From NCBI RefSeq assembly GCF_964204645.1, contig NC_134025.1, forward strand, positions 11,909,001 through 11,973,000: a stretch of 64,000 bases of DNA. The letters run 5' to 3'. The notes beneath the pieces were generated by a model that ran no database searches, had not been told where the DNA came from, and saw only the letters and a program-made list of their open reading frames with translations. Within the stretch, counting starts at the first letter, position 1. Each line of letters begins with the position of its first letter. This document shows positions 1 to 23,276 of this stretch, one piece after another. The translations under genes were made by a program, and so were the position numbers. This stretch comes from Tubulanus polymorphus. Taxonomy: Eukaryota; Nemertea; Palaeonemertea; Tubulaniformes; Tubulanidae.

Positions 1-191
1 AATCAACTGTACATATCAGGACCCAGTTCCACAGTTGTGATAAACCCACGACTGACTCTGGAGTTGAAACACTGAAAATAACTTTAACTCAGGACTGTGG
101 ATCTGGATCCAGATGATCGCATTTTCCAAGAACTACCTTCAAACCCAAGCTATGCAAGCGGTAAATAGGGTAAATCGCTTAACAAATTTAC

Positions 192-11668
<11,477 letters not shown>

Positions 11669-11789
11669 CTATACAATGAGAAGAAATACCAGCAAATAAA
11701 AAATATTCGTCATTAAGGACAGCCCTAGAGTAAATCCTAAGTGCAATGTTTATCGTTATGCCTACAGTGAAACATTTGTACTATCAATA

Positions 11790-11828
11790 GGATAAAAACC
11801 CACTATGTACATAGTGGGTTTTTATCCT
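11790..11828. repeat. Perfect 39 bp foldback
   Basis: GGATAAAAACCCACTATG followed by its inverted copy, sharing TAC/GTA at the centre. A half copy (ACATAGTGGGTTTTTATCC) occurs at about 40906 in DNAL1 intron 3. Confidence 0.8.
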
Positions 11829-12901
11829 ACTATCCGTTCACCACCTTTGAGTGTGGTTATCGTGCTAATTTGTACTATTGTTTTGAGTGAGTTAAATTTT
11901 CTAATGTATTCTACACAAACAAAATCCATTAACTAATGATCCCGCACCAGGATAGTACCAGGGTTCGCCTGTAAATCTAGTTCCTTGAGATAACCTGCTT
12001 CTATATTTTCTACATAAAAATCCGCCTGTGTTACTAATTGGGTCTTATGATTGGTTTAGGTTAATCTTGGAAAACATTTCAACCAAGTTTCACAGATGTT
12101 AGAGATACAGTTATGAGTTAGGGGTAGCTATGCAAGTAGGTAAGCTAAAATCTATCTTACCAGAACCTCCACATTACTCTAATCTCTTAACTTAACTAAC
12201 CTTTACATACGATATCCGCGCAAATACACAATATTCAGTGCAACAAAATGCCATTGTTGTTTGATCACTTCTTTCCCCCTTATACAAACGAAGGAACAGG
12301 AGCAAATAACAGAAAGCCCTATAGTGACCCAGCTGCTGTATCAGAGTTACGCATTCATAAATTGTAATTCTTTGAGGGAAAACACCCTTCAGGATGTCAA
12401 TAAAATTGTATTATTGTATGTAAGCTAAGGCGACTGTCTGGACACTGATAGTGATATACTGGATATAGTAAATGGCATTATCATACTTCCCACACCAATT
12501 GTTATTAATTTAGGGCTTTGTCATTATTTGCATGTCCAGTTGTGTTAAACTTCGATATATTTTTTGTCAGAAATGTTTGTTGTACCGGTATGTATTTAAG
12601 TGTGTTTAGCGACCGTATTCTTGTTTTTTCCACAATGAAAGATGAAATGTTTTTCATTAATTTACACTTCGTTTTACGGATGATTACCCATCATTCAGCC
12701 TTGGATGTTTCCTTGCATGCATTACCATCAATGCCTTTCGTGGACTGTGTTTGAATCAGCCCAAAACAAGGGTAGTATCGGCGTGATTCTTGCGAATTAT
12801 TTCATCTCAAAAATCACACATCCCTGCAAAACATCAAGGGCTGCCATGTTACATACGGGCACTTCGTAATTGCATCGATTGTTAGACTGGTTCCGACTTA
12901 C

Positions 12902-12985
12902 ACGCCGGCCTGCGGCCCGGACACGAGGTCCGGTACGTATCAAAATGTTTCTTCGGCTCCGCCGATGGTATTCTCTTCACCGGTT
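12902..12985 (-). promoter_or_regulatory. GC-rich patch, candidate first exon/promoter of the WAC-like gene
   Basis: This GC-rich stretch stands out in AT-rich surroundings upstream of WAC. On the minus strand it ends in a strong donor (GGCGT followed by GTAAGT, cut after 12902). Its phase would fit the first recognised WAC exon, but that frame has a TGA and no ATG before the donor. It is therefore more likely a non-coding leader, or the real start lies in another exon. RNA evidence is lacking. Confidence 0.35.
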
Positions 12986-12989
12986 AAAA

Positions 12990-14184
12990 AATATATACAC
13001 TTCGATTTACGATTTCATAATCTAACCCCCTGTCTCGTTCCCGACATCATCAAAATATGCACAAGAGATTTAAAATCATAATAAGTTTTAGTATCAATAA
13101 ATTTTTACCATTTTCGTGAAACAAGGCATTCCTTTCATTTTTTTCTGTAATTGAATTTTGGGGATTTCGGAAATCTTTGAACTTCTTGAATTGTCCTCAT
13201 CATAACGCCGGCAGTGATGAGCAACAGTGCAGTCCGAATGAACCATCGTTATTGTATCCGTTTTATAATGGACTCTTCGTTTTAGAGTCCATGGTTTTAT
13301 ACTGTATTGGCGGTGGACTGCTTGAGAAATTTCTTCTACTCAACTTAAGAGTTGTGAAACAGGAGGGCGTAGTAGAGATAACGCGGCCAGGCCTCCTCAG
13401 TCAGTGGCCCATCGCTCGAGCTTATTCTGCCGCCTGAGATTTCAACTCGGGTTCAAATGCATTAGAAAATCAAATATTCAGAAGAATCTGCCTTACTCAG
13501 TAATGTTAGGAAAATGAACATTTCGCCGTTGATTTAACCCTTTAGTGCTCGAAACAGAAAAATATATATTTCTTAATGACCTACGTTTTTCTGCATCTAT
13601 TAGGTGCATACAACACAAATTCAGTATCACTTTGGAAAAATTTGAGAAACAAATTTTCTATCATGAAAACTATGTACTATGTGTCAACTGAGGACAACAG
13701 GCTTTGCAGTCAATTACTTTGGATACTTGATAGTTTAGATGGTAACTATTGTCGGATATATTATGGTCCATATCTGTGGACTGAAGGCACTACAGGATTA
13801 AGCGGTTTACAGGTTGTACCAGTAATGAGTAGGGAGTCTACTGTCACAAGATCATCAAAACAAAATACGTAATAAGAAAATGATTTATTCCGATTATTGA
13901 TCGACAATTTGAACATTTTTCAGTCACCTAGTAAACAGCGTCAACACTAACATCCTCAAGAAATTCTGAACAGTGCTCGAAACAAATACGCCCTTAAGTA
14001 AATCAAACACGGTTTGTCCTCAACAGATATACTGCAATATACCTCTATTCACTATTCATTTCATCACTAATTTCACAATCAAATATGTTGACTGTGTCTG
14101 TTAATTCGTAGAGCTTCATGTCTGACACAGAGCCAACACATCGGGGAACTAGTTCTTAGCACAAAAGTGTATTCCACAATATCA
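12990..14184. other. Intergenic region between WAC 5' end and MRPS10 3' end
   Basis: No gene could be supported here. A 98-codon open frame on the plus strand (13576-13872, start MTYVFLHLLGAY) has no recognisable motif and no clear splice context. It could be a lineage-specific small gene, but chance is more likely. A TTTATT near 13880 would read AATAAA on the minus strand and could serve as the MRPS10 poly(A) signal. Confidence 0.5.
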
Positions 14185-17100
14185 TCAGCAGCTGGTTGAT
14201 TCCTGAATGGCTTTGTTATTGTCTTTTTGAAAACGTGTTGGAAGACGCTCAATTTTATGCTGAAATGAATTAATACATTGAAATTACCGCGTAATACAAA
14301 TAGGTCTGTGTCTTGAAAAACATATGAATCTATAATATTTTCCAGATACCCAGCAGTACTTATGCTAATATTTCACAATCCACAAAGCCTTTTGGTTTAC
14401 ACCCAACGATAACATCATCGATTAGGCTGAAATAATTGGCAGATTTTAGATTTCAAGCAGCTAATCATCTTCATTGTAAAAACTTCCACAGCCAGCAACA
14501 ATTGAATCTGATTTATACTTTGAGAAAGAAATGAATACTGTAACTGATCTCATAATAAATTACAATGTGACGCTCCTAACCTTTCAACCCTAATGTAAGG
14601 TTATTGCTTTCTCTTGAATGGTTGCTACGCAACCTAGCAGTAACATCGCTGGTTACCAATAAATATTGTCATAAACAATGAAAAAATGTTCAAAAAAATT
14701 TCATAGATACTGCAATAATCAGACAACTTCAACCATAGGGCGTGTATTCTGAACCTTATTGAGGGTGGTTCCACTATGGCATACCATAAACTTAACAGAG
14801 CATTCAATCTTGTGCTGATAGTCTCAGGCTCAGGTATATGTTAAGAGGTTAAATCGTTAACTCGTACGATCACTATCAACCACCTACATCACCACACAAT
14901 GGTGGTTAGGTCGAACTGCAAAAGTTGTTCTGAAAATATCTGGGGTGAGGTCCTGAAAGTAGGTCTTGACATTCAGAAATTGGGAGAATTGCGTAAGCAA
15001 AGACTGCCAGTTGAATAAAAACTCATTCGCGTTAACTATTAAGTTAAGCCCCACACTATTATATCCAACAAGAAATGATTCAGAGTTCATCAAATTGAAA
15101 TCACAACTTTTTGTTTGTTGACTAACAACATTTATCATCATCTTTCCACCTAATGCGTTGTAGTTTAAATTTTCTGGCTAATGAACTTTTAGAATGATAA
15201 AGCAGGCAAGGATAAATTCATGGGTCTGACAGCTGGGAAGTTCACAACAACGAAAATATAAGCAAGAAATATTTCGCAGACCTTGGTTACTTTCATCGCT
15301 ACTCCTTCAGGCAGGTTTCGTTGTATGTATTCCAACAAGGTATCCGCTGTAGAGCCTGTCAGGTGGCTGAACTGAAATTCAAATTTAGTTGTCATAACAT
15401 ATTTTTCAGTTGAAAAATTTATGAAGGTCTACGTTTCTACCGAAAGAAAATTGCTTATTATCCTTCATAGCAATTCCTTTGCCATAAAAGAAATTCCAAA
15501 CACCTGCTCTCTTATCATTTTCCCTTTTTTAAGCCTGATTATTCCACCCACCCGACTGCCATCCGATCATGAGAAAAATAATATTTTAATTCTAAAGCCG
15601 CGATCACACGTAGACGATTTGGCCCGGGTAAAATTGGCACGGATCAGGCTTCAGCCAAATTTGGCCCATGCCTAATGAAAGAGCGCGTTCAAACGCAAAC
15701 AAATCACTCGATACTAAACAATGCTTAAACAAAGCGAAGTGAGTCATTTCCGGTACCAGTTGCAATTCAAACGCAATCATTTGTCTCGTGCTTAGGCCCG
15801 CGCCAAAAATGCTTGTGTGATCGCGGCTTAATTCTTGGTGACTAAATTTTTGTGTTTAACATTTGTATTTTCAATCTTAATAAGGTATTATTCTAAGTCT
15901 CGACTTACTTCAAAAGTTTTATAGTGTGTACGAATTTCGTATTGTCTCCTATGTTTTTTGTGAATATGAACAGACCTCAACAACGTTCTGCGTTCCAGTG
16001 TATATTTCTTATCAGGAAGATGCCTGTAAATAGATAGAATTTTTTCAACAAAAGTGCAAATTTACAAGTAACGTCATCCTCGCCTGACAGGGATTCGAAC
16101 CTGATGGCCCGATACTAAGGATTCATAAGGTATGAAACCTTGCCACACAAGCCATGCACTGCCAGCTTAGATGATGTCATTATTAGCCAATCAGAAATCC
16201 TGTTGCATTTTAGCCTGGGTTTTTCTTCCCATTTACAGTTTTTCAGTGAAATTTGCAACAGTGATTCTAGAACAAGCGATCTGATTGGTTCCAAGCTAGT
16301 GCGCACCCGTTCTAGTGTGGCAGGATTCTAGCGCGTCTGGCCGAGTATAGCGACGCCATCAGGTTAGAATCCCCGCGGAGGGAGGATGAACTAAGTCAAG
16401 AGCAAGAATTAACCAGGACCGATTTCTACAGTTCATAGTCACTCCGTCATTTTCAATGTTTTTGACTCATATAGAGTTAAATTTTTAAAGAAATGTGGAA
16501 TACGATCCTAACTTCGGTTATCGGTAAACCACATAGTGAAACTTCTGGCCCCAGAAAGATGTTCTATAAACTTTTTCACTCTCTGTTGATTGAATATAAG
16601 GAAACTGATTACGTAAATAAAGTTGAAATTCTCAAAAGAATCTAAATTGTCCATTGTTGTTTCAATTGATCTTAAAACCAATTCAGGAGTAACATAAATC
16701 CAATATGTAACCAGTAGTTACTATGTTTATCATTATATATGGTGTCACACAGTCAGGGTGTCATAGAGCAGGTCTGCAACCGCAGTTTGCACTGAAGTTC
16801 CGGTGAACTATCCTTTCACTGAAGAGGAAATACTTGCAGGACTCAGTGATCCATCTTTTTTCATTTGACACTTTCCTAGAAAATTCAAACCTTTACGTGG
16901 GCTGTACAGGGGTAAACTTGAGTGATCAGCAGTGAATTGGAATTATTTGATCGTTACATTTAATTTTCGAGTTAAGTCTTTTGAGTTATTTCATGGGAAT
17001 CTTTTTAAAATTCTAATTATAATTTATACCATAATTTTGAATAATTTTTCGCTGCTGAGACATCTCAAGTTAGGTTTTACTTTTTATTTTGTGGTTAGTC

Positions 17101-20100
17101 ATGTGACATCCTGCAGGGGATCCCTGTAGGAGTGCATGGGTGCAACAGAACTGGGGTACAAGAGGACTTGCTTTAGAGATTTTGAGGGAGAAGGATCTTA
17201 GCTAAAGACCTTCTGGAATCCCTTTCCATAATTTTCGTCTAAGGCCAAAAAGATGCCTTGTTTCTCATCACACATTTGTTTTTTACCATGACATAGGCCT
17301 ACTGATGATGGCTAATAGTCTTTAGCCGAAACGTTGCGCAAATATATATACTCTTCTACTCAAGTTTCTCGTTTTGGCTGAATTCATTGTGGGGTTTCTC
17401 TCGTTATCATCTTACACGGATATTGTGTATCTTCTCGTCTCAATCTGATCGAATGGTTACGGTTGATCGAATTGTGGATGTATTTTCGTACCAATATCAG
17501 ATTCGAGTAGAAACGTTCATCGGAAGGTGATTTATATCGATAGCGATCTGTATCGTTTGGAACGACATTTTCCTGGGGGTTGACTTAACACCCAGCGTAT
17601 TTTAATTTAATCACTATCGGATCGCTTATCTGCGGATTTTTGATAAATGTACGGTTACCCGTCAGTAGTTACCAGACCTATGGTATACAATTTTTTCGTA
17701 TTGGAACGGATCAAGTGCGACTGGAGATAGCGGATGATTGCTAATTAATGTTTCTTTCAATTCTCTAAACTGGATCGTTTTGTTCGTGAACAATTACTGT
17801 TAGCGAGATTGGACCTTTTATTTGAAATGGACTTCTCGGCTTGGAATTGTGGGAGTGGTGGTAATTTTGCGTACTTTCGGAGCGGTATTTTTCAAAGTGT
17901 GAATTTGTTTAGTCTTTTATAAAAACTGACTAACTGACAGTGTCTCTGTGTTCTGCGTCCATGTGCGTTTTGCGTCAAATGGAGCTAAATTTGGAGTCAT
18001 CAATTTCAAACTATTTCTTCAGCGGCTAGGAAGGTAGATCAAGAGATTCGTCATATGGTGGATTTTAATTTTTTCTAATTGGTTAAATTCTAAGATTTGA
18101 AGTTATTGATTTATTTTGGTAATTCAAAGTATATAATTGAGTAATTTGATCTTATTTTTCTCTATCTGATGATTTGATAATTTGGATATTTTCTTTATTA
18201 ATAATAAGCTGTATATATATTGTATATTCTATTTTGATGTTTGCTTTTTGTATTTTGTTGTCGGTATCGGGGATTTAGGAATTTAGATTTGGAGGACCCT
18301 ACCTCATCTGGCAAGTGTGGGTTACAAATATATTGTGAATATCCCCTCCGTTTCTCTAAATATTCAAACCAAAGATACAACCAACTGATGTATACAAATG
18401 AATATGTCTATACTACTCACACTATCGGGGTTTTGATGTCCAGTTCCTTGGCTACCATTGTTACAAATTTTTGATAGCTGTCCATGACGGCCGGTTCAAA
18501 TGACTTAATTTCCACAAATATACGTTTATACAATTCATCTACACCATCGTTATCAGCAGGAGCCACAGCGTTCATATGATTAACGCCCTATAAGAAATGA
18601 ATGACACAAAAATTGATAGGGTTCTTCAGCAATAGACCTACCATGATACACTCGATGAAAAAAATATTCTACTTGAAATACAGGACCCTGTAGAATGAGT
18701 ACAATGAATTCTAAATGATCAAATATGGCCACTAGTCACAGTAAATTACTTAAATCTAGTTTTTAAGCTGTAAACCATCACGGACTAGTTGAAATGATCA
18801 TTCAACCTCTAAATTCAATACAGGTTTCCATACATATGTCCAAAATATGTATCTTGTACACACCAAGTTAAGTCCCCCTTTCACGCAGAGCAATAAGGAC
18901 AATAGGCCTAAACCCTTTTATTACACATCCTTCCTTGCAGGAACTGGAACCTGCTGATGACATCATAAGACTCTACCACAGTGACTCCCTGTCAAAAATC
19001 ATTCTGCATTGACCTGCCTCAATCTTGGTAAGGTTTTTGTACTATGTGATGTGAATGTCTATCTGCAATAGTCCTTTCAATTTCTGATCTGATTGATGCT
19101 TCATTATCTAATGATTTTTCATCATCTGTTTGAATCACGAACTCCTTTTTCTCTTCTAATCTTATAATTGAAAATAAACCTAAATACATGGAGTTTTTCT
19201 CTACAGGCCTAAAATCCTGTTTGAAATGGAATGGATTTCTCTTCGAAGTTTATCACTTGTGATTCTTAAAAGCAGTTTGAATGTCTGAAAGAATAGTAGC
19301 CGAATGAAACAAACTAATCCGTGTATACTGTAGATTATTTGAAGAAGTCCCACAATTCGAATTTTAGAATTTCCACTTAGTTACATAATTTTTATTCATC
19401 CTAAAGCCTGGCGCACACGAGGCAATTTTTACGTCACCTGTTGCTGCGACCGATTTGCTAGCAACCGTTGAGCAATCGATCGCTTGGTGTCGCCCGTGTG
19501 CTACCACTGGAGACGGACAAGCGATTATCTTTCCTCGCAAACATCTGTATCATGTGACTTGTCAAGATGGCCACGCTACAGCCTCGACTGGTGCCATATT
19601 TGGTTAAATCACATGATAATTGTTCGCTCTCTCATTGGCTAGTTAATGAGTCGCTTGTCGCTTGGTGTCTCCAGTGGTAGCACACGGGCAACTCCCGAGT
19701 GATCGCTGAGCAATTTCTTGGCGACAAGCAATTTTCCGTCGCCCAATATCAAACATGTTTGATATTGGGCGACACGGAGCTATTCCTTTCGACAACGAGC
19801 AATCGCTGTCGCCCCTTGCCGCAGACGAGCGATTTTTTCGTTCGACGCCGAGCAATTCAGGCGGTTGCTCGAGAATTGCTCGAAACTGTCGCCCGTGTGC
19901 GCCAGGCTTAACTGTCCATAGAATTTTGTGGTTTCTAGGGTACCCCTGGTTGATTTCATTTGTCGCTTGTTCTGTTTACATTTATTCTGACACATCGCTT
20001 TTGTTTATGTCCTGTAAGTTTATATGCTAAGTTACTTCTGTTTTCTGGTCATTCCACCTGATAAAAACCGATAAATTATTTCATATACTAAAATTCGAAT

Positions 20101-21759
20101 TGTGGATTTCTTAAATTAGTCTGAAAGAATATTTCTTGCATGGATTTCAAGCTAAAAATGGACTCCATCTGTTGGATTCTCGTCTCATTTTCATAATCCT
20201 ACAGACAATTTTGAGTTTGAAAGGGAACATTTTTCACAAAGCGAATTGCTCCAGTTTGAGCATGATAGAAGTTTATCTGAGACAAAGTTGTCCAGTTTGT
20301 ACATGGTTAAAATGTTCTTGAACCCGTCATCACTATTGCTAAATTCCGAGTGCTCACTATCAGTATTCATTTTAGAAAATTCATTTCCCCTGACATGAGT
20401 GTTCCAAAAATTATTCAATTTTGATTCATTTTGATTGATCTGGGGCCGAGTTGAGGTTGTATCTTGTATTTACACACGTGATGACTCGCTAGTCGCTGGG
20501 TTCTAGCTAGTCAGTAACCTGACTGTGGTTTAGTTTCACGATCGGATATTTTCACAAACCACAGTCAGGAATGGGAAGGTCATTTTTGTATGAAATCTTC
20601 GTCAGCCAATTTGACTGACGAGTAATTTGCCTGGCATTTCATTGTCTCTTAAGATATCTGTCTCATTTTTGTTGTAATCGACGCACAACAGATTCGTAGT
20701 TTGTCTGATACCTATAACACCTCACCTGACGATCTTAATCCATGTGCAAATCGGCCGTAAAGTGAGAGTAAATTTCCGTCCAGTCAACAGCTGCCATTTT
20801 GAAAATTACTGGAGGTGCTGGCACCTGTGGACTGAGGCCAGGACAACAGCACAAACTAACAAAGCGAAACGACGAAATTTAAAAAAATTAAAAAATCAAC
20901 ACTTATTCACATCTTTCTTTTACCAGAAATTTATTATTTCATTATTTATTATGGAAAACACGAAGACTTGAAATAAAAGTTGGAAAACCATCAAAAATAA
21001 AAATTGTCGTTTCGTCTTGGAAGTTTTATATAAATCCTTGTAGGTCCCCTTGTCTTATCATGCCACATGTGCAATACAGAGAAATGGCGGCCAATGGCGA
21101 AATTTGTGGAGAAATTAATTAATTTCTCAAAATAATGTTGATTAATCACTCGAAACATACATAAAATTGGATTATTTCGAAAGGTACCTGTGTTAGTTTG
21201 TGAATTAAGCCATTAATTGTGGACTGAAGTGAATAGAAAGTATATTTTTGAAGTGTTACTTTTTTCAACCGTGTTTTGGTCCTTGTCATCCCTAACGTTG
21301 GTATAAGCCCATCCGATTATAAAAAGCTTACCACCAACGATTAGGTAACTAACTAGGTTCTAGCAAACTCCGAGTGCAGAAAGACGCAGACGGTACAAAC
21401 TTGTGTACTTTGTGGCAGACTGTTATGGTGTGGAGTGGAAAGACGCTTGAAACGCAGTAGAATCGCGACAAATTCGAGGTTGGTTGGTTAAATGGGTGGG
21501 TGTGTGTTGTTATTGTTTGTTTTAATGTTGAGTTGTATAGTAGTTGTAAGTGTTATTATTCCAATTTATTGTGTTACAGAAATTGTTCGAAATATCCTAA
21601 AAATGAGGGACAAGAATAGAAAAAATAGACTATACCTACCGTGGAATAATGACTTATATTCAAAAACTGTGGTTGTAGAAGATATTTAGCCGATTGTGTT
21701 GCTCGAGCGCATTTTATGAAGGAAAATATCCCAGACACGATTTTCACGGTCGCCGCCAT
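14185..21759 (-). CDS. MRPS10: Mitochondrial small ribosomal subunit protein S10 (uS10m)
   Basis: The complete coding sequence has five exons: 21640-21759, 18421-18587, 15909-16023, 15282-15371, 14185-14259, giving 188 aa with every junction in phase. Exon 1 encodes [19 protein letters not shown], a basic, amphipathic stretch with few acidic residues, typical of a mitochondrial targeting presequence. Exon 2 carries [14 protein letters not shown] and VMDSYQKFV. Exon 3 carries [21 protein letters not shown]. Exon 4 carries [20 protein letters not shown], nearly identical to the vertebrate protein. The S10 fold contributes to the head of the mitoribosomal small subunit. The length is close to the human protein of about 200 aa. 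Intron 1 (18588-21639) is about 3 kb and hosts a nested MITE. An in-frame GTG lies just before the chosen ATG, but ATG with MAATVK is the better start. Confidence 0.97.
15593..15830. mobile_element. MITE, AAAGCCGCGATCACAC family, copy 1
   Basis: TAAAGCCGCGATCACACG and GTGTGATCGCGGCTTA form inverted ends. AATTCT occurs beside both ends and may be the target duplication. Related to 33704-33977. MRPS10 intron. Confidence 0.8.
16086..16385. mobile_element. Two opposed tRNA-like SINE heads
   Basis: At 16086-16110 the minus strand reads a B-box-like GGTTCGAATCCCTG. At 16332-16375 the plus strand has GTCTGGCCGAGTATAGCG (A-box-like) then GGTTAGAATCCCC (degenerate B-box). Neither folds as a complete tRNA by eye. 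Between MRPS10 exons 2 and 3. Confidence 0.5.
19402..19911. mobile_element. Nested MITE with TAAGCCTGGCGCACACG ends
   Basis: The outer ends TAAAGCCTGGCGCACACG and CGTGTGCGCCAGGCTTA enclose an inner inverted pair GTGTGCTACCACTGGAGAC (about 19497) and GTCTCCAGTGGTAGCACAC (about 19666), and a further palindrome centred at about 19752 (GATATTGGGCGAC arms). It looks like one MITE inserted into another. MRPS10 intron 1. Confidence 0.8.
20518..20567. repeat. Short hairpin CCTGACTGTGGTTT
   Basis: CCTGACTGTGGTTT and its inverted copy AAACCACAGTCAGG are separated by about 20 bp. MRPS10 intron 1. Confidence 0.6.
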
Positions 21760-21779
21760 CTTGATTTCTAAATCAATCA

Positions 21780-23276
21780 CGTTCGAACCCCAAATATAAT
21801 ACTGCAGTTTGTATCTAAGTTCTAGTGCCCCATAAAAAGAAAAAAAAACTTAACGCTTCAGCGTTCCACTGGCTCTAAAAAAAGTTTTAGGAGATCGTTT
21901 TAGAATCAATGGATAGTATTTTCGTTAATGTTTTTCCTAATATTAATTTCCTATTAGGTAACGTTAGTTAGGACACTCATCTGCCCGCTCATCTGTTGTT
22001 GGACAACAGGGACCACTGTCTACATGGCCCATTTTGATTCATTTTTTGTCTTATTAAGATTTTCTGTGCAAAAAATATTTCAGACTATTTTGGATGCACA
22101 TTCGAATTTCGACGAATGCAGACCAGTCAACCTCCCAATCCGTCCTTGGCACTGATATTTACTTAGACTTGGCACTGGGGACCTACTCTCAGTCCGAAAA
22201 GAACAATCTACATCCGTCATGCAATAAGAAATCGTTATTAAACCTATTCCTCATTTGGGAATTGAAAGTGGTGTAGCTTCATCAATAACTCCCAAGTCTC
22301 CTATTTGATTTTCCATATTTCAACATCACACATACCTACCCAGATTTGTAGCCTACCCAGCCTCTGAATTGTCGAGTCAATTGGGTAGAAGGCTTTCAAA
22401 TCCCAAGCCTACCCTGGTACACTAAATGATATTATTCTCGAGTTTGTTGGGAATGAACCACGACAAAATTCATTAGAATTAAAGGAAGATGTAACATTTA
22501 AATACAGTACACTTGTATTTTATACAAAAAAAAAAACATATGCACAGTTTCTTACAAATTACGTTCTTCAGCACAATGATTTAAAGTCCCAGATATCTGA
22601 CTAGATATTGTCCAATATGACTATCAGGGATGAAATATGACTCAAAGGAACCCATCCATGGTTCAGAGTCACAATAGGAAATCCTCACAAACTATGCTAC
22701 TATTGGTGTAATATAATCCTGATAATAAAAGCTTAGCACCAACAATTCAGTTGCGAACTAGAGTGAGATAGGTGAATAGCGAAATCTTTACTTTTTCACC
22801 TAGTCTTTTTTACTTGATTCATTGCAAAAATTCTCGATTTATCACATTTTTTCACATCGATTTTTTTCCAAAATACATGTATGAACATTTTCGTACCGGG
22901 TACCTAGAACTACACTTAAATCTAACTAAGTAAATTTACGAAGAGAAATACAACCTGAATGCATAAGTAAAATAAGGTCAACAAACCATTTTTTAACTAA
23001 ACAAAACTTTCAAAAATTTCAAATAGTTTTCCCAGAAATTCAACTAATGGATTCTTCTTTCATATTTTTCACATAAATTTTATCCCTACAGGAAGACCAT
23101 GATAGTTACAGTACAATTAAACAAAAAATTACTAGATGTAGAAGCACAGAGCTAGAAAAGCTGCTGCTCATTGATTAATGATGAGAGGTTTCAACAATAA
23201 ACCTAATTGGTTTGATGATTACGGAGCACTTCAACATGTATATACAATATATCTCGAAACACTTATTTTTTAAATG
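21780..23276. other. Intergenic region between MRPS10 start and ERCC6L stop
   Basis: The two genes are in tandem on the minus strand, so this holds the MRPS10 promoter and the ERCC6L 3' UTR. A 65-codon plus-strand frame (21492-21689) mostly overlaps MRPS10 exon 1 in antisense and is judged a shadow. I see no other coding signal. Confidence 0.6.

Noticed and set aside
16086-16385. Functional tRNA genes
   Set aside because: Only A- and B-box-like motifs are present; no complete cloverleaf or acceptor stem.
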